Position numbers and translations under genes: made by a program | In this document: piece by piece, positions 1 to 9,725 of the stretch | Numbering within the stretch: the first letter of the stretch is position 1 | Layout of the letters: each line of letters starts with the position of its first letter | The notes under the pieces: generated by a model | The model's input: the letters and a program-made list of their open reading frames with translations, nothing else | What the model was told of the DNA's origin: nothing | Database searches by the model: none | Assembly: GCF_039602135.1 (NCBI RefSeq) | Contig: NZ_CP125942.1 | Location: 1,116,001-1,180,000, forward strand | Length of the DNA: 64,000 nucleotides | Direction of reading: 5' to 3' | From: Glutamicibacter sp. B1 | GTDB lineage: Bacteria; Actinomycetota; Actinomycetes; Actinomycetales; Micrococcaceae

Positions 1-918
<918 letters not shown>

Positions 919-921
919 GTA

Positions 922-3462
922 ATGCGTATTCCACTATCTTGGTTGCGCGAGTACGCGCAGGTACCAGCCGAAGCAACGGCTGAGGACGTCATGGCAGACC
1001 TGGTCAAGGTTGGGCTGGAAGAAGAAGACGTTCACCGCCCCACCGACGAGCTTTCTGGCCCGATTGTGGTCGGCCAGGTACTCTCGCTCGAAAAGGAAGT
1101 AGCCTCCAACGGCAAAACCATCAACTGGTGCCAGGTTCGTGTGGTTCCAGAAGGTGCCGAGCAGACCCTGACCGGCAAGGGCATCGACCCCTCCGGCGTG
1201 CAGGGCATTGTCTGTGGTGCCCACAACTTCGTGGAAGGCGACAAGGTTGTTGTCACCTTGCCAGGAGCCGTGCTGCCTGGAGACTTCAAGATCTCCCCAC
1301 GCAAAACCTACGGCCACACCTCGGCAGGTATGATCGCTTCCTCCCGTGAGCTGGGCATCGGCGATGACCACGACGGCATCATCGTGCTATCAAACTACGG
1401 GCTAGATCCGGAACTGGGCACCGATGTGTTCGAGCTGTTCGGCCTGAACGACCAGGCCGCTGAAATTAACGTCACCCCGGACCGCGGTTACTGCTTCTCC
1501 ATCCGTGGTGTGGCGCGCGAATACGCACTGGCTACCGGTACCTCCTTCACCGACCCAGCAACCACCGTTGCCGTGAGTGAAGCCAGCGAAGCTGGACACG
1601 AAGTCGTGCTGGCCGATCAGGCACCGATTTACGGTGTTCCAGGTTGCACCCGCTTCGTCACCCGTGAAGTCACCGGCATCAACCCTTCGCTGCCAACTCC
1701 ACGTTGGATGGCTTCGCGCCTGCAGCTTGCTGGCATGCGTTCCATCTCCTTGCCGGTGGACATCTCCAACTATGTGATGCTTGAACTCGGTGCACCACTG
1801 CACTTCTACGATGCTGACAAGCTCAACGGAGCGATCACCGTGCGCCGCGCTGAAGCTGGCGAGAAGTTGACGACCCTGGATGACAAGGAACGTGAACTCT
1901 CGGTTGAAGACCTCCTGATCACCGATGAGTCCGGTGCCCTGGGTATCGCAGGTGTCATGGGTGGGGCTTCGACTGAAGTCTCGGAGACGACCTCACGCGT
2001 TTTGATTGAGGCTGCACACTTTGATGCGGTCTCCATCGGTCGTTCGCGTCGCCGCCACAAGCTACCTTCTGAGGCTTCCAAGCGCTTCGAGCGTGGCGTT
2101 GATCCGCAGATCATGCAGATTGCAGCCCAGCGAGCAGTGAACCTGTTGGTTGAACTTGCCGGTGGTACTGAAACCGCTCAGATCACCGACGCCGGGGCAC
2201 AGCCTGCACCGACGCAGATTCAGTTGCCGGCTGGATTTGCTAGCGCACTGATCGGCGTGGATTACACCGATGAGCAGACCGTTGCTTCCTTGGAAGGCAT
2301 CGGGGCCAGCGTAGAGCAAAACAGCACCGGATTTTTGGTCACCGCCCCTAGCTGGCGCCCAGACCTAGCCATCAAGGAAGACCTGGTTGAGGAAGTAGCC
2401 CGTGTCGTGGGCTATGACAAGATTCCAGCAACCCTGCCGGTAGCACCTCCAGGCCGTGGCCTGACCCGCGCCCAGTCGCAGCGTCGCCGTGTACTGCAGG
2501 GCCTCGCAGATGCTGGTCTGACCGAGGTTCTGACCTACCCATTCGTTTCTGAGCTACAGAACAACACCTTTGGTGCTGCTCAGTCCGGAACCACGGTGAA
2601 GGCCATTTCCTTGGCGAATCCGATCTCCAAGGAATTCCGCTTCCTGCGCACCAGCTTGCTGCCGGGTCTGCTTGATACTGCGCGCCGTAACATCGGCCGT
2701 GGCTTCCGCGACCTTGCCTTGTACGAGGGTGGCTTGGTGTTCCTACCAGGCGAACAGCTCGGATCCACCGTACTTCCTCCACTGGGCGCCAAGCCAAGTG
2801 ATGAAGTACTGGCCGAATTGTTCAATGGCGTGCCAAACCAGCCATGGCATCTTGCCGCGGTTCTGACCGGCCATGAGGCGTCAGCTTCGGCAGGCTTCGC
2901 ACCACGCGCGTGGGACTGGGCTGACGCCTTGGACGTAGCGCAGAGTGTTGCCGGCATTCTCGGTGTCCAGCTCGAAGTGGCTCAGGGTGGCCACCAAGGC
3001 TTCCACCCGGGACGTGCAGCGCAGCTTTCGGTGGCCGGTGAAGTCATCGGTTATGCCGGTGAATTGCACCCGCAGCTACTCAAGGATTGGGACCTTCCAG
3101 CACGCACCGTTGCCATGGAATTGAACGCTGCTGCCCTGATGGAAGCTGCACCTGCAGTGGTCGTCGCCGAGCACCTGTCCACCCAGCCACTAGCCACCCA
3201 GGACGTGGCATTGGTTGTGGACCAGGATGTTGTCGCAGGCGAAGTGCTGGCTGCACTACGTGAGGGTGCAGGGGAGTTGCTCGAAGACATCGCACTGTTC
3301 GACGTCTACGAGGGTAAGGGCATTGAAGAAGGCAAGAAGTCCTTGGCCTTCGGCCTTCGCTTCCGTGCTACCGACCGTACCTTGACCGCTGATGAGGCGT
3401 CCGAGGCTCGCGCCGCAGCAGTGGCTGTGGCTACCGAGAAGTTCGGAGCTACCCAGCGCTAG
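922..3462 (+). CDS. pheT: Phenylalanine-tRNA ligase beta subunit
   Basis: Beta subunit of the phenylalanyl-tRNA synthetase (846 aa, normal for actinobacteria). In order I see an EMAP/OB-like tRNA-binding domain (about residues 40-155), the B3/B4 editing domain (about 210-390), B5 (about 400-480), the catalytic-like core, and a C-terminal ferredoxin-fold anticodon-binding domain (about 750-846). It binds tRNA-Phe and edits mischarged Tyr-tRNA-Phe. ATG start 3 nt after the pheS stop. A 14-bp perfect hairpin follows the gene, so the pheST operon probably ends here. Confidence 0.97.
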   Translation: MRIPLSWLREYAQVPAEATAEDVMADLVKVGLEEEDVHRPTDELSGPIVVGQVLSLEKEVASNGKTINWCQVRVVPEGAEQTLTGKGIDPSGVQGIVCGAHNFVEGDKVVVTLPGAVLPGDFKISPRKTYGHTSAGMIASSRELGIGDDHDGIIVLSNYGLDPELGTDVFELFGLNDQAAEINVTPDRGYCFSIRGVAREYALATGTSFTDPATTVAVSEASEAGHEVVLADQAPIYGVPGCTRFVTREVTGINPSLPTPRWMASRLQLAGMRSISLPVDISNYVMLELGAPLHFYDADKLNGAITVRRAEAGEKLTTLDDKERELSVEDLLITDESGALGIAGVMGGASTEVSETTSRVLIEAAHFDAVSIGRSRRRHKLPSEASKRFERGVDPQIMQIAAQRAVNLLVELAGGTETAQITDAGAQPAPTQIQLPAGFASALIGVDYTDEQTVASLEGIGASVEQNSTGFLVTAPSWRPDLAIKEDLVEEVARVVGYDKIPATLPVAPPGRGLTRAQSQRRRVLQGLADAGLTEVLTYPFVSELQNNTFGAAQSGTTVKAISLANPISKEFRFLRTSLLPGLLDTARRNIGRGFRDLALYEGGLVFLPGEQLGSTVLPPLGAKPSDEVLAELFNGVPNQPWHLAAVLTGHEASASAGFAPRAWDWADALDVAQSVAGILGVQLEVAQGGHQGFHPGRAAQLSVAGEVIGYAGELHPQLLKDWDLPARTVAMELNAAALMEAAPAVVVAEHLSTQPLATQDVALVVDQDVVAGEVLAALREGAGELLEDIALFDVYEGKGIEEGKKSLAFGLRFRATDRTLTADEASEARAAAVAVATEKFGATQR

Positions 3463-3477
3463 TCACGCCTTAATCGA

Positions 3478-3530
3478 TGCCCCGGTGCTTGTTCGGATGA
3501 CTTTCGACCAAGCACCGGGGCATTGCTGTT
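3478..3530 (+). terminator. Intrinsic terminator of pheST
   Basis: Perfect 14-bp inverted repeat (3478-3491 with 3509-3522, TGCCCCGGTGCTTG) with a 17-nt loop, followed by only a short T-rich stretch (TTGCTGTTT), as is common in high-GC actinobacteria. Confidence 0.8.
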
Positions 3531-3615
3531 TATCGCGGTGAACTAGTGGCGAGAAGGCGACTACACTTATTCTGGGAAACCTCTGAAAATTTGAGCTTCA
3601 AGGAAGTGATGGGTC

Positions 3616-3843
3616 GTGAAGGGACTGCGTTCTTGCGGTGCCGTGCTGTTGGTGTTGTTCCTCGGCCTAGTAGCTGTCGCAGTGCTGATCGCAGCTGGCT
3701 GGGGCGTGGTCGTCTTTATCGAACGTGGAGCCGGTGCACACCTGCAGGATGAGCCGACACCGACCTATCAGCCTGAAGAAGAAGCACCAGATCCTATGCG
3801 ACCAACGAGCTTCGGCCTGCTCCAAGAATCGGCAACCGTCTAG
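3616..3843 (+). CDS. Small single-pass membrane protein, unknown function
   Basis: 75-residue protein with GTG start; AGGAAG (3601-3606) lies 9 nt upstream. Residues about 8-34 form one hydrophobic segment (LLVLFLGLVAVAVLIAAGW) after two basic residues, so it is a signal anchor or lipoprotein-free membrane protein. The rest is a short proline/glutamate-rich tail. I recognise no family. The stop codon overlaps the convergent acetyltransferase stop by 4 nt. Coding status rests on the RBS, the membrane segment and the tight packing with neighbours. Confidence 0.6.
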   Translation: MKGLRSCGAVLLVLFLGLVAVAVLIAAGWGVVVFIERGAGAHLQDEPTPTYQPEEEAPDPMRPTSFGLLQESATV

Positions 3844-4301
3844 AGCTGTGGCGTTGCCTTGGTGAGGGTGATTATCGATTCATCCTGACTTTGAGCAATA
3901 AAACCATGGCGTTCCAAGATTTTGAGCGACGCTAGGTTTCCTGGAGCTACCCTCGCGATCAAATCGGTGCATCCCATTTCGTGGAGTTCCTCGATGCCGC
4001 GGGAGACTATAAGTTTGGCCAATCCTTGGCCCCAGAACTCCGGTGCTAGCCAATACCCGATTTCTGTCGCGTGAGTTCTCCGCATCGCAGTGAATAGTCC
4101 GAGGCGCACTTGATCTTGCCACACAATAAACCACGATATGTCCGTGCTTTGCATGGCTAGGGTGACACGTTGTGTTGAATATTCTCGGCTCCAAGGCTTG
4201 CCGTCACCAATGTGTGCGGTCACTCGGGGGTCTGCCCCGAGGTTCACTATGAAATCCGTGTCGGTTTCAGTAATTTTTTGTAGCTTCAATGAAGAACCCA
4301 T
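3840..4301 (-). CDS. GNAT family N-acetyltransferase (RimJ/RimL-like)
   Basis: Acetyl-CoA-dependent acetyltransferase of about 153 residues. The layout is that of RimJ-type proteins: an N-terminal strand (SLKLQKITETDTDF), the YWLAPEFWGQGLA segment that corresponds to the acetyl-CoA-binding motif A, and a C-terminal GNLASLKILERHGF motif in which N and S precede the pyrophosphate-contacting region. Substrate unknown: it could be a protein N-terminus or a small molecule. I prefer the ATG at 4301; an in-frame TTG at 4325 has no ribosome binding site and would add eight atypical residues. Convergent with the small membrane protein, sharing 4 nt. Confidence 0.85.
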   Translation of the reverse strand: MGSSLKLQKITETDTDFIVNLGADPRVTAHIGDGKPWSREYSTQRVTLAMQSTDISWFIVWQDQVRLGLFTAMRRTHATEIGYWLAPEFWGQGLAKLIVSRGIEELHEMGCTDLIARVAPGNLASLKILERHGFIAQSQDESIITLTKATPQL

Positions 4302-4342
4302 GTCCCCAGCGTATGGCAGGAGCAATGGGGTAAGAAATGCAG

Positions 4343-4382
4343 GTTAAACAAAAGCAGGGAACGAGTCATATCGTTCCCTGCT
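4343..4382 (-). terminator. Terminator of the phosphoribosyltransferase gene
   Basis: Perfect 12-bp stem (4353-4364 with 4371-4382, AGCAGGGAACGA) and 6-nt loop. Read on the minus strand it is followed by TTTTGTTTAA, a good Rho-independent terminator. Confidence 0.85.
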
Positions 4383-4389
4383 GTGTGCA

Positions 4390-4908
4390 CTACTTTGCGG
4401 TTGCGGTTACTGGTGGCATATCCGACCAAGGGAAGGTAATCCACTTGTCGGTGCGTCGCCATTCGTAGTCTGGAACCATGATGGTGCGTGGCTTGGTGTA
4501 GAGGCACACGGTCTTAACATTGGCGCCCCATGCTGAAACGAGATCAACGACCTTTTCCAAGGTGCGGCCCGAGTCAGAAACATCGTCAACGATCAGGATC
4601 TTCTTGTCGCGCAGATGGCCATCGTCCAACATCGGTGGAAGAACTACTGGCTCAGGGAGAACGGTGCCGATGCCGGTGTAGAACTCGACATTCAGGGCAC
4701 CGCAGGCCTTGACGCCCAGTGCGTAGGAGATTGAGCCGGCCAAGAGCAGGCCGCCACGTGCTACCGCCAAGACAATTTCAGGCTCGAAGCCACTATCAAC
4801 AATGGTCTGTGCAAGTTCGCGGGAGGCTTCACCGAAGGTATCCCAGGTGAGGATTTCGCGTTCTGGTTCTGAAAGGACGGATGCCCCGGAATCGTCAATG
4901 CTAGTCAT
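4390..4908 (-). CDS. Phosphoribosyltransferase (type I PRTase fold)
   Basis: 172-residue PRTase; the PRPP-binding loop ILIVDDVSDSGRT is at residues 104-116 and the substrate hood ends with KWITFPWSDMPP. Type I PRTases transfer phosphoribose from PRPP to a nucleobase. The C-terminal pattern (YTKPRTIMVPDYEWRRTDKW) resembles xanthine/hypoxanthine-type PRTases, but the base specificity cannot be settled by eye. The start ATG at 4908 has no Shine-Dalgarno sequence; a TAAAAT -10 hexamer (4915-4920 on the complement) lies 6 nt upstream, so the mRNA is probably leaderless. Single-gene unit with its own terminator. Confidence 0.88.
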   Translation of the reverse strand: MTSIDDSGASVLSEPEREILTWDTFGEASRELAQTIVDSGFEPEIVLAVARGGLLLAGSISYALGVKACGALNVEFYTGIGTVLPEPVVLPPMLDDGHLRDKKILIVDDVSDSGRTLEKVVDLVSAWGANVKTVCLYTKPRTIMVPDYEWRRTDKWITFPWSDMPPVTATAK

Positions 4909-5232
4909 TCTGCAATTTTACCGCCGTTTTCGATTCGACGGTGCAGTCATTAGTGCTCCAGCCAAATTTTCGATCACTACGCCGATGCTCTTTTGCTGAT
5001 TGACAAGGTAAAAAGCGAAGATCAAACGCAGGTTCTGAGCAATGCATCACGCGGTAGGGTAGTGGCCTTAGGAAACCTACGAGCAAGCCGAGAGAAGCTT
5101 GAACTACCCTCGTGCTACTAAGCCTATCCGGCACGTCAGATGCAACTGCGACAAAAAATCCCCTTTGATCGATAAACTACTATGAGTGGTCGTTCACTAA
5201 CCATCCAGAACAGGTCTTGAGGAGAAGCGAAC
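4909..5232. other. Intergenic region with a possible structured RNA
   Basis: 324 bp between two divergent genes. It contains the leaderless promoter of the phosphoribosyltransferase (4915-4920) and, at 5056-5110, a set of nested inverted repeats that could fold as a three-way junction: an 8-bp outer helix (5056-5063 with 5103-5110), a 4-bp hairpin (5069-5072 with 5076-5079) and a 5-bp hairpin (5084-5088 with 5097-5101). I see no ORF of merit. A TACTAT hexamer (5178-5183) could be the -10 of the downstream gene. Confidence 0.4.
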
Positions 5233-6747
5233 ATGGCACGAAGCATTCTAAGTAAACGAGTGGTTAGCGCCTTAGCGGTCCTCACCTTCGGCTTGCTGAG
5301 CGTGGTGACCCCGGCTCACGCCGTATCGGGTGTTCAAATTCGTGCCGGTGAAAATCTGGGCACGGTAAGCATCGATGACACTGCCGGAGTCATCAACCGC
5401 GATCGACTCCTAGATGCCTTGGACGATGTTGATTTTTATGAGCCAACCAACGTTGCTGTATACACGCGCGAAGGTGAATACTCCGATGACATCAATACCA
5501 AAACACTGGAATACGCTCGAGAACATCATCCCGATTGGATCTCATCCAAGACTGAAGACTACGGGGATTACTGGGCCGATGGACTGTTGATCATCACCCT
5601 GTCAGTTGAGGGCTCTGGTGATGGACAAATTGGTACGTACTTTGGTGAAGACCGAAAAGTCTCAACCGGCCAAATGGACAGCATTCATGAAGCCGGCTAC
5701 GACGATTTCAACCTATCGAGGTGGACCGACGGTGTGATCGCAGTAGCCACCAAGGCATCGAGCATCATGAACCGTCCGTGGTACAAGAGCCCAGCGCTCT
5801 GGTGGACCGTGGCCGCCGGTGGCGGTGGCACGGGAATCGTTGTCGCCAGTGTGGCTGCAGTGCGTTCCTCCCGTCGCAAGAGCTTCGCTGAGGAACTTCA
5901 GAGCGGAACAACGCATCTGACCAACGTGACCATGGACCTCGACGAAACCGAACTCGCTGCCAAGACCCTACCTACCGGGTCGAGCCATGCCGCAGAACTT
6001 GAACGCCGTTTTGCTGACTTCATGGTGAACTACCGTCAGTCCTTCGACGCGCAAGCCAAACTTGATGCTGCGGATAAGAAGTACCGGTCTTCGAGTGAAG
6101 GCGTAGAGGCAACCAAGAAATTCAAGACGGATGCAAAAAACCTGGACCGCACCGACGACGCGATCATTGCTGCTGCCGCGTTATACACTCGCTCGGCCTC
6201 GTGGGAAGAGGCCTGGCGCGCACAAACTCAGCCACTAGAAGATGACCTCACCCAGATTTCGACTCTCATTGATAATGTCGAACCGGAACTGCAGGCCAGC
6301 GCAGCAGCTTTAGCTTCTTACCGTGAGGATGCAACCGCCACGTTGGCCTCGCTCAGCACCAAGCTCAAGACCGAAGATATCGATGTTGACCAAGCTTTGG
6401 ACCAGCTTTCGGATCTTCGCAAAGAACTAACGCAGCGGCTCGACGAATTTGCTAAGGCTCAAATTGAGGCCTTTGCCGAGAACGAAGACGAGAAGGAACA
6501 AATGCGAGAAGCAATGGAACGCTCTCGCCAGTCAACGGATTATCACGGCTCACGAGGTGGAACAATCCTCGACGTACTAAATCCAGGAGCACTGTTTTGG
6601 AGCGTCAACAGTTATAACGCCGGATATTCTTCAGGCACCAGCTCTGTGGCTCAAGCCCGTGAATCCGCTAGTTCTTCTGGATCGATTTCGACAGGATATT
6701 CCGGAGGCGGCAGTTTCTCCGGTTCCGGCGGATCGTCTCGTTTCTAA
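5233..6747 (+). CDS. Secreted/membrane DUF5129-type, TPM-like protein
   Basis: 504 residues. Signal peptide 1-30 (KR followed by a hydrophobic core, cleavage after THP-AHA-type VTPAHA). An extracytoplasmic domain (about 31-185) has the TPM-like pattern of a NVAVYTREGEYSDD strand and a DGLLIITLS strand. A single membrane span (about 187-210, ALWWTVAAGGGGTGIVVASV) is followed by a long charged coiled-coil-like cytoplasmic region and a terminal Gly/Ser-rich tail ending GGSFSGSGGSSRF, as in many TPM proteins. I assign DUF5129 from memory; function unknown, possibly photosystem-repair/TPM phosphatase-like or an envelope scaffold. Good RBS (GAGGAG, 5219-5224). The PPTase gene starts 9 nt after the stop. 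Confidence 0.75.
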   Translation: MARSILSKRVVSALAVLTFGLLSVVTPAHAVSGVQIRAGENLGTVSIDDTAGVINRDRLLDALDDVDFYEPTNVAVYTREGEYSDDINTKTLEYAREHHPDWISSKTEDYGDYWADGLLIITLSVEGSGDGQIGTYFGEDRKVSTGQMDSIHEAGYDDFNLSRWTDGVIAVATKASSIMNRPWYKSPALWWTVAAGGGGTGIVVASVAAVRSSRRKSFAEELQSGTTHLTNVTMDLDETELAAKTLPTGSSHAAELERRFADFMVNYRQSFDAQAKLDAADKKYRSSSEGVEATKKFKTDAKNLDRTDDAIIAAAALYTRSASWEEAWRAQTQPLEDDLTQISTLIDNVEPELQASAAALASYREDATATLASLSTKLKTEDIDVDQALDQLSDLRKELTQRLDEFAKAQIEAFAENEDEKEQMREAMERSRQSTDYHGSRGGTILDVLNPGALFWSVNSYNAGYSSGTSSVAQARESASSSGSISTGYSGGGSFSGSGGSSRF

Positions 6748-6756
6748 CCGCGAAAC

Positions 6757-7434
6757 ATGCAGATTTTTCACACGCTGTTACCCGAGTCCATACGTGTAGT
6801 TGAAACGCGTTCAGAATTGGACCATGGGCAACGATACTGGCAAGAAGAACAGTACGTCGCCACCGCTGTAGAGTCTCGCCAACAAGAATTTCGCACCGTG
6901 AGGATTTGCGCGCGAGAGGCCTTGGCGGACTTTGGGTATGGGGATCATGTGCTGGTGCCTGATGCGCATCGGGCACCAGTATGGCCTGCCAATATTGTGG
7001 GCAGTATGACGCACTGTCCTGGCATGCGAGCGGCTGCGGTGGCTAGCTCCAGCCAGTTCGGCGGCATCGGAATTGATGCTGAACCACACGAGGTGTTGCC
7101 ACCAGAAGCGGTCGAGCTGATCCTCTTGCCTGCCGAACAGCAGGCGGTGGCACAGTTAGCGGCTGAAGATCCGAGCATCGCCTGGGACAAACTGATCTTC
7201 AGCGCCAAAGAAAGCGTCTTTAAGACCTGGTTCCCGTTAGCGAGGAAATGGTTAGATTTTCTCGAATGTGAAATCACGATAGACCAGCAGGCGAGAACAT
7301 TCTCCGCGCACCTACTGCGCACCGACACCCTTCACCAAGGCGTTGACCTGTCCCAGATTACTGGAACCTGGATGGCCGAGGGGAGTGTGGGTCAGGGCCT
7401 GTTGGCCACCGCGATCACCGTGCGATCAAACTGA
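6757..7434 (+). CDS. 4'-phosphopantetheinyl transferase (EntD/Sfp superfamily)
   Basis: 225 residues. Transfers the phosphopantetheine arm of CoA to the conserved serine of carrier domains. Both signature motifs are visible: GIGIDAEPHE (Mg ligands D107 and E109) and WDKLIFSAKESVFK (143-156, with the K-E-S box). The N-terminal REALADFG and SMTHCPG motifs are of the EntD subtype. No RBS of its own is obvious; translation may be coupled to the gene ending 9 nt upstream. The only carrier-domain protein in the window is the Pls-type NRPS 2.3 kb downstream, which is the likely client (inference). Confidence 0.92.
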   Translation: MQIFHTLLPESIRVVETRSELDHGQRYWQEEQYVATAVESRQQEFRTVRICAREALADFGYGDHVLVPDAHRAPVWPANIVGSMTHCPGMRAAAVASSSQFGGIGIDAEPHEVLPPEAVELILLPAEQQAVAQLAAEDPSIAWDKLIFSAKESVFKTWFPLARKWLDFLECEITIDQQARTFSAHLLRTDTLHQGVDLSQITGTWMAEGSVGQGLLATAITVRSN

Positions 7435-7440
7435 AACTAC

Positions 7441-8337
7441 TCAGAATTCTTCGCCGTGGGTAATGACCTTCGCCGCACGTCCCACAATGTGTGGGTCGGG
7501 CGAGCCGACCAGTTCGTGGTCTTTACCTTTGTAATCAAAGAGGTTCAGCACATGACGCATTGCCTGTAGGCGAGCACGCTTTTTGTCATTGGACTTCACC
7601 ACAGTCCACGGAGCATGATCTGTATCCGTCTTGAGGAACATTTCCTTTTTAGCTTCCGTGTACTTATCCCACTTATCTAGGGACTCGAGGTCCATAGGGG
7701 AGAGCTTCCACTGTCGTACCGGGTCGATACGTCGAATGGTGAAGCGGGTGAATTGTTCGCCAGCAGAGACCGAGAACCAGAACTTGATCAGATCAATGCC
7801 TTCATCCACCACAAGCTTCTCAAACAGTGGGGTTTGATTCAGGAAATGATCTACCTGTTCAGGGGTGCTAAATCCCATGACGCGTTCCACGCCGGCACGG
7901 TTGTACCAAGAACGGTCAAAGAGCACGATCTCGCCGGCTGACGGGAAATGCTGCACATAGCGCTGGTAGTACCACTGGGTGGACTCACGCTCGCTGGGCT
8001 TCTCCAAAGCAACAACTCGGGCACCACGTGGATTCAGGTGCTCGGTGAAGCGTTTGATCGTTCCACCCTTACCAGCGGCGTCACGGCCCTCAAAAACGAT
8101 CATGATGCGTCGGCCGTTGGCCTTGGCCCACTTCTGAAGTTTCAGCAGCTCAATCTGCAGTGCGCGCTTTTCAACCTCATAGGTGTCGCGGTCAAGCTTT
8201 TCATCGTAAGGGTAGTCCTCACGCCAGGTATCAACTACGCTGCCATCGGCGCGGAGCAACAATGGATCGTCATCATCGTCATCAAGTACCGTGAATCCGC
8301 GGAATGCTTCGTCGAGGAGGGGTATTTCTATACTCAT
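7441..8337 (-). CDS. ppk2: Polyphosphate kinase 2
   Basis: About 298 residues. PPK2 enzymes move phosphate between polyphosphate and nucleotides. The Walker A-type GRDAAGKGGTIKRF, the DRSWYNRAGVERVMGF motif (lid/Walker B) and the SPMDLESLDKWDKYTEAK block are all present, the pattern of the class I (NDP-phosphorylating) PPK2 family. The ATG at 8337 is chosen because everything upstream is non-conserved and would run into the aminopeptidase gene, which ends at 8412; AGG 10 nt upstream is a weak RBS. It lies convergent to the PPTase gene (6-nt gap). It could regenerate ATP for the adjacent NRPS, but that is only suggested by proximity. Confidence 0.93.
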   Translation of the reverse strand: MSIEIPLLDEAFRGFTVLDDDDDDPLLLRADGSVVDTWREDYPYDEKLDRDTYEVEKRALQIELLKLQKWAKANGRRIMIVFEGRDAAGKGGTIKRFTEHLNPRGARVVALEKPSERESTQWYYQRYVQHFPSAGEIVLFDRSWYNRAGVERVMGFSTPEQVDHFLNQTPLFEKLVVDEGIDLIKFWFSVSAGEQFTRFTIRRIDPVRQWKLSPMDLESLDKWDKYTEAKKEMFLKTDTDHAPWTVVKSNDKKRARLQAMRHVLNLFDYKGKDHELVGSPDPHIVGRAAKVITHGEEF

Positions 8338-8411
8338 GGTGGCAAGCCTAATTTTTATGGATGAACGGTTTTTGAACGGTGCCTGAACGCGTACGCGAGC
8401 TTCGAAGGAGT

Positions 8412-9713
8412 TTAAGCTGGGAAGTCCGGCAGGGGCAGCTCGTTGAGCCAAGCTTGCAAGATGCGATCGACATCTACACCGGTTGCATGCTTTTTCATAT
8501 GCTCAATGAACTTCGGCGTATCGACATTGCCATGCTGATATGTGCCCGTCCAATCACGCAGCATCTCGTAGAAATCCTTCTCACCCAATGCAACATACAA
8601 GGCATACAACGTCAGGGCACCGCGCTTGTAGACACGATCATCAAACATATCTTTGGGCCCAGGGTCCCCGATGTTGATGTCCTGAGGTAGGGCCTCGAGC
8701 ATCTCCCAAGCATCGCGGGCACGCTGTTGTAGTGGCATAATCTTGGCGTATTCCGAATAGACCCACTCGCTGAAGCAAGCGAAGCCTTCGTTGAGCCAGA
8801 TGTATTTCCACCGTGTCGGAGTCAGCGAATTGCCAAACCACTGGTGCGCGAATTCGTGAGCAATCAGCCGTTGTGCTTCCCAATCCACGGACAGATGGTT
8901 GCGCCCGAAAATGCTCAACCCCTGGGCTTCCAATGGAATCTCAAGTTCGTCGTCAACCACCACGATCTTGTAATTCTCAAAGGGGTAGGGCCCAAACTTA
9001 CGTTCAAAGATCTCGGCCATCTGGCTTTGCTTGGCGAACGCGCCACGCACCGCTAGATCGCTGCCCGGCACCGAATATGCCAGCAGGCGATGGCCAGTAT
9101 CGAAGGCGATTTCGTTATAACGTCCGATCTGCAGGGTCGCCAAATAGGTGGCCATGGGTTCACGCTGTTCGTACACCCAGGTGTCTCGGCTGGCAGAACG
9201 GCGGTGAGCAACCATATCGCCATTGGCCACTACCCGGTACCCGGCATCGGTGGACACCTCAAAACGGTAGGAGGACTTATGGCTGGGGTGATCATTACAC
9301 GGGAACCAGGTTGACGCGCCGACCGGCTGACCTGAGACCAGAACCCCGTCAGTGAGTTCTTCCCATCCCACTTCTCCCCATTGCCCGTTATCTACGTTGG
9401 GGTTGCCACCATAACGTAGCTGAAGCTCCAAGTGTTCTCCGGCTTTGACCCGCTGCGGGGTGGAGAGCACAATACGGTGGTGCTTTTTGCTCACGGAAAC
9501 CTTGCGTCCCTGACAGGTGGCCTTGATGACCCTGAGCCCCTTGAGGTTCAGGGCGATCTCGTTGAGGTCTTCGAGGGCACGAATGCGAAGCATTGCTCGC
9601 CCATCAAGGTAGTTGCTGGCAAGTTTCACCACGAGGTTCACATCATAATGTTCCACCGTATAGGTTCCGGAGCCGTAGTGCTTGGTGTACTCATCTAAAA
9701 TGCGATGGTGCAT
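8412..9713 (-). CDS. M1 family zinc metallo-aminopeptidase, PldII-like position
   Basis: 433 residues, shorter than classical PepN because it stops after the catalytic domain. Zinc site HEFAH (286-290) plus NEGFA (E309), with H286, H290 and E309 as ligands. The exopeptidase GAMEN motif is replaced by EAQGL (262-266). The N-terminal beta-saddle domain covers about 1-225. I see no signal peptide or membrane span. The start lies 12 bp downstream of the Pls-type synthetase stop on the same strand, so the two are probably co-transcribed. In epsilon-poly-lysine-producing Streptomyces the poly-lysine-degrading enzyme PldII is a zinc aminopeptidase next to pls (recalled knowledge), so a role in trimming or self-protection from a cationic polymer is plausible but unproven. 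Confidence 0.9.
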   Translation of the reverse strand: MHHRILDEYTKHYGSGTYTVEHYDVNLVVKLASNYLDGRAMLRIRALEDLNEIALNLKGLRVIKATCQGRKVSVSKKHHRIVLSTPQRVKAGEHLELQLRYGGNPNVDNGQWGEVGWEELTDGVLVSGQPVGASTWFPCNDHPSHKSSYRFEVSTDAGYRVVANGDMVAHRRSASRDTWVYEQREPMATYLATLQIGRYNEIAFDTGHRLLAYSVPGSDLAVRGAFAKQSQMAEIFERKFGPYPFENYKIVVVDDELEIPLEAQGLSIFGRNHLSVDWEAQRLIAHEFAHQWFGNSLTPTRWKYIWLNEGFACFSEWVYSEYAKIMPLQQRARDAWEMLEALPQDINIGDPGPKDMFDDRVYKRGALTLYALYVALGEKDFYEMLRDWTGTYQHGNVDTPKFIEHMKKHATGVDVDRILQAWLNELPLPDFPA

Positions 9714-9725
9714 CGGTGGGTTGCC

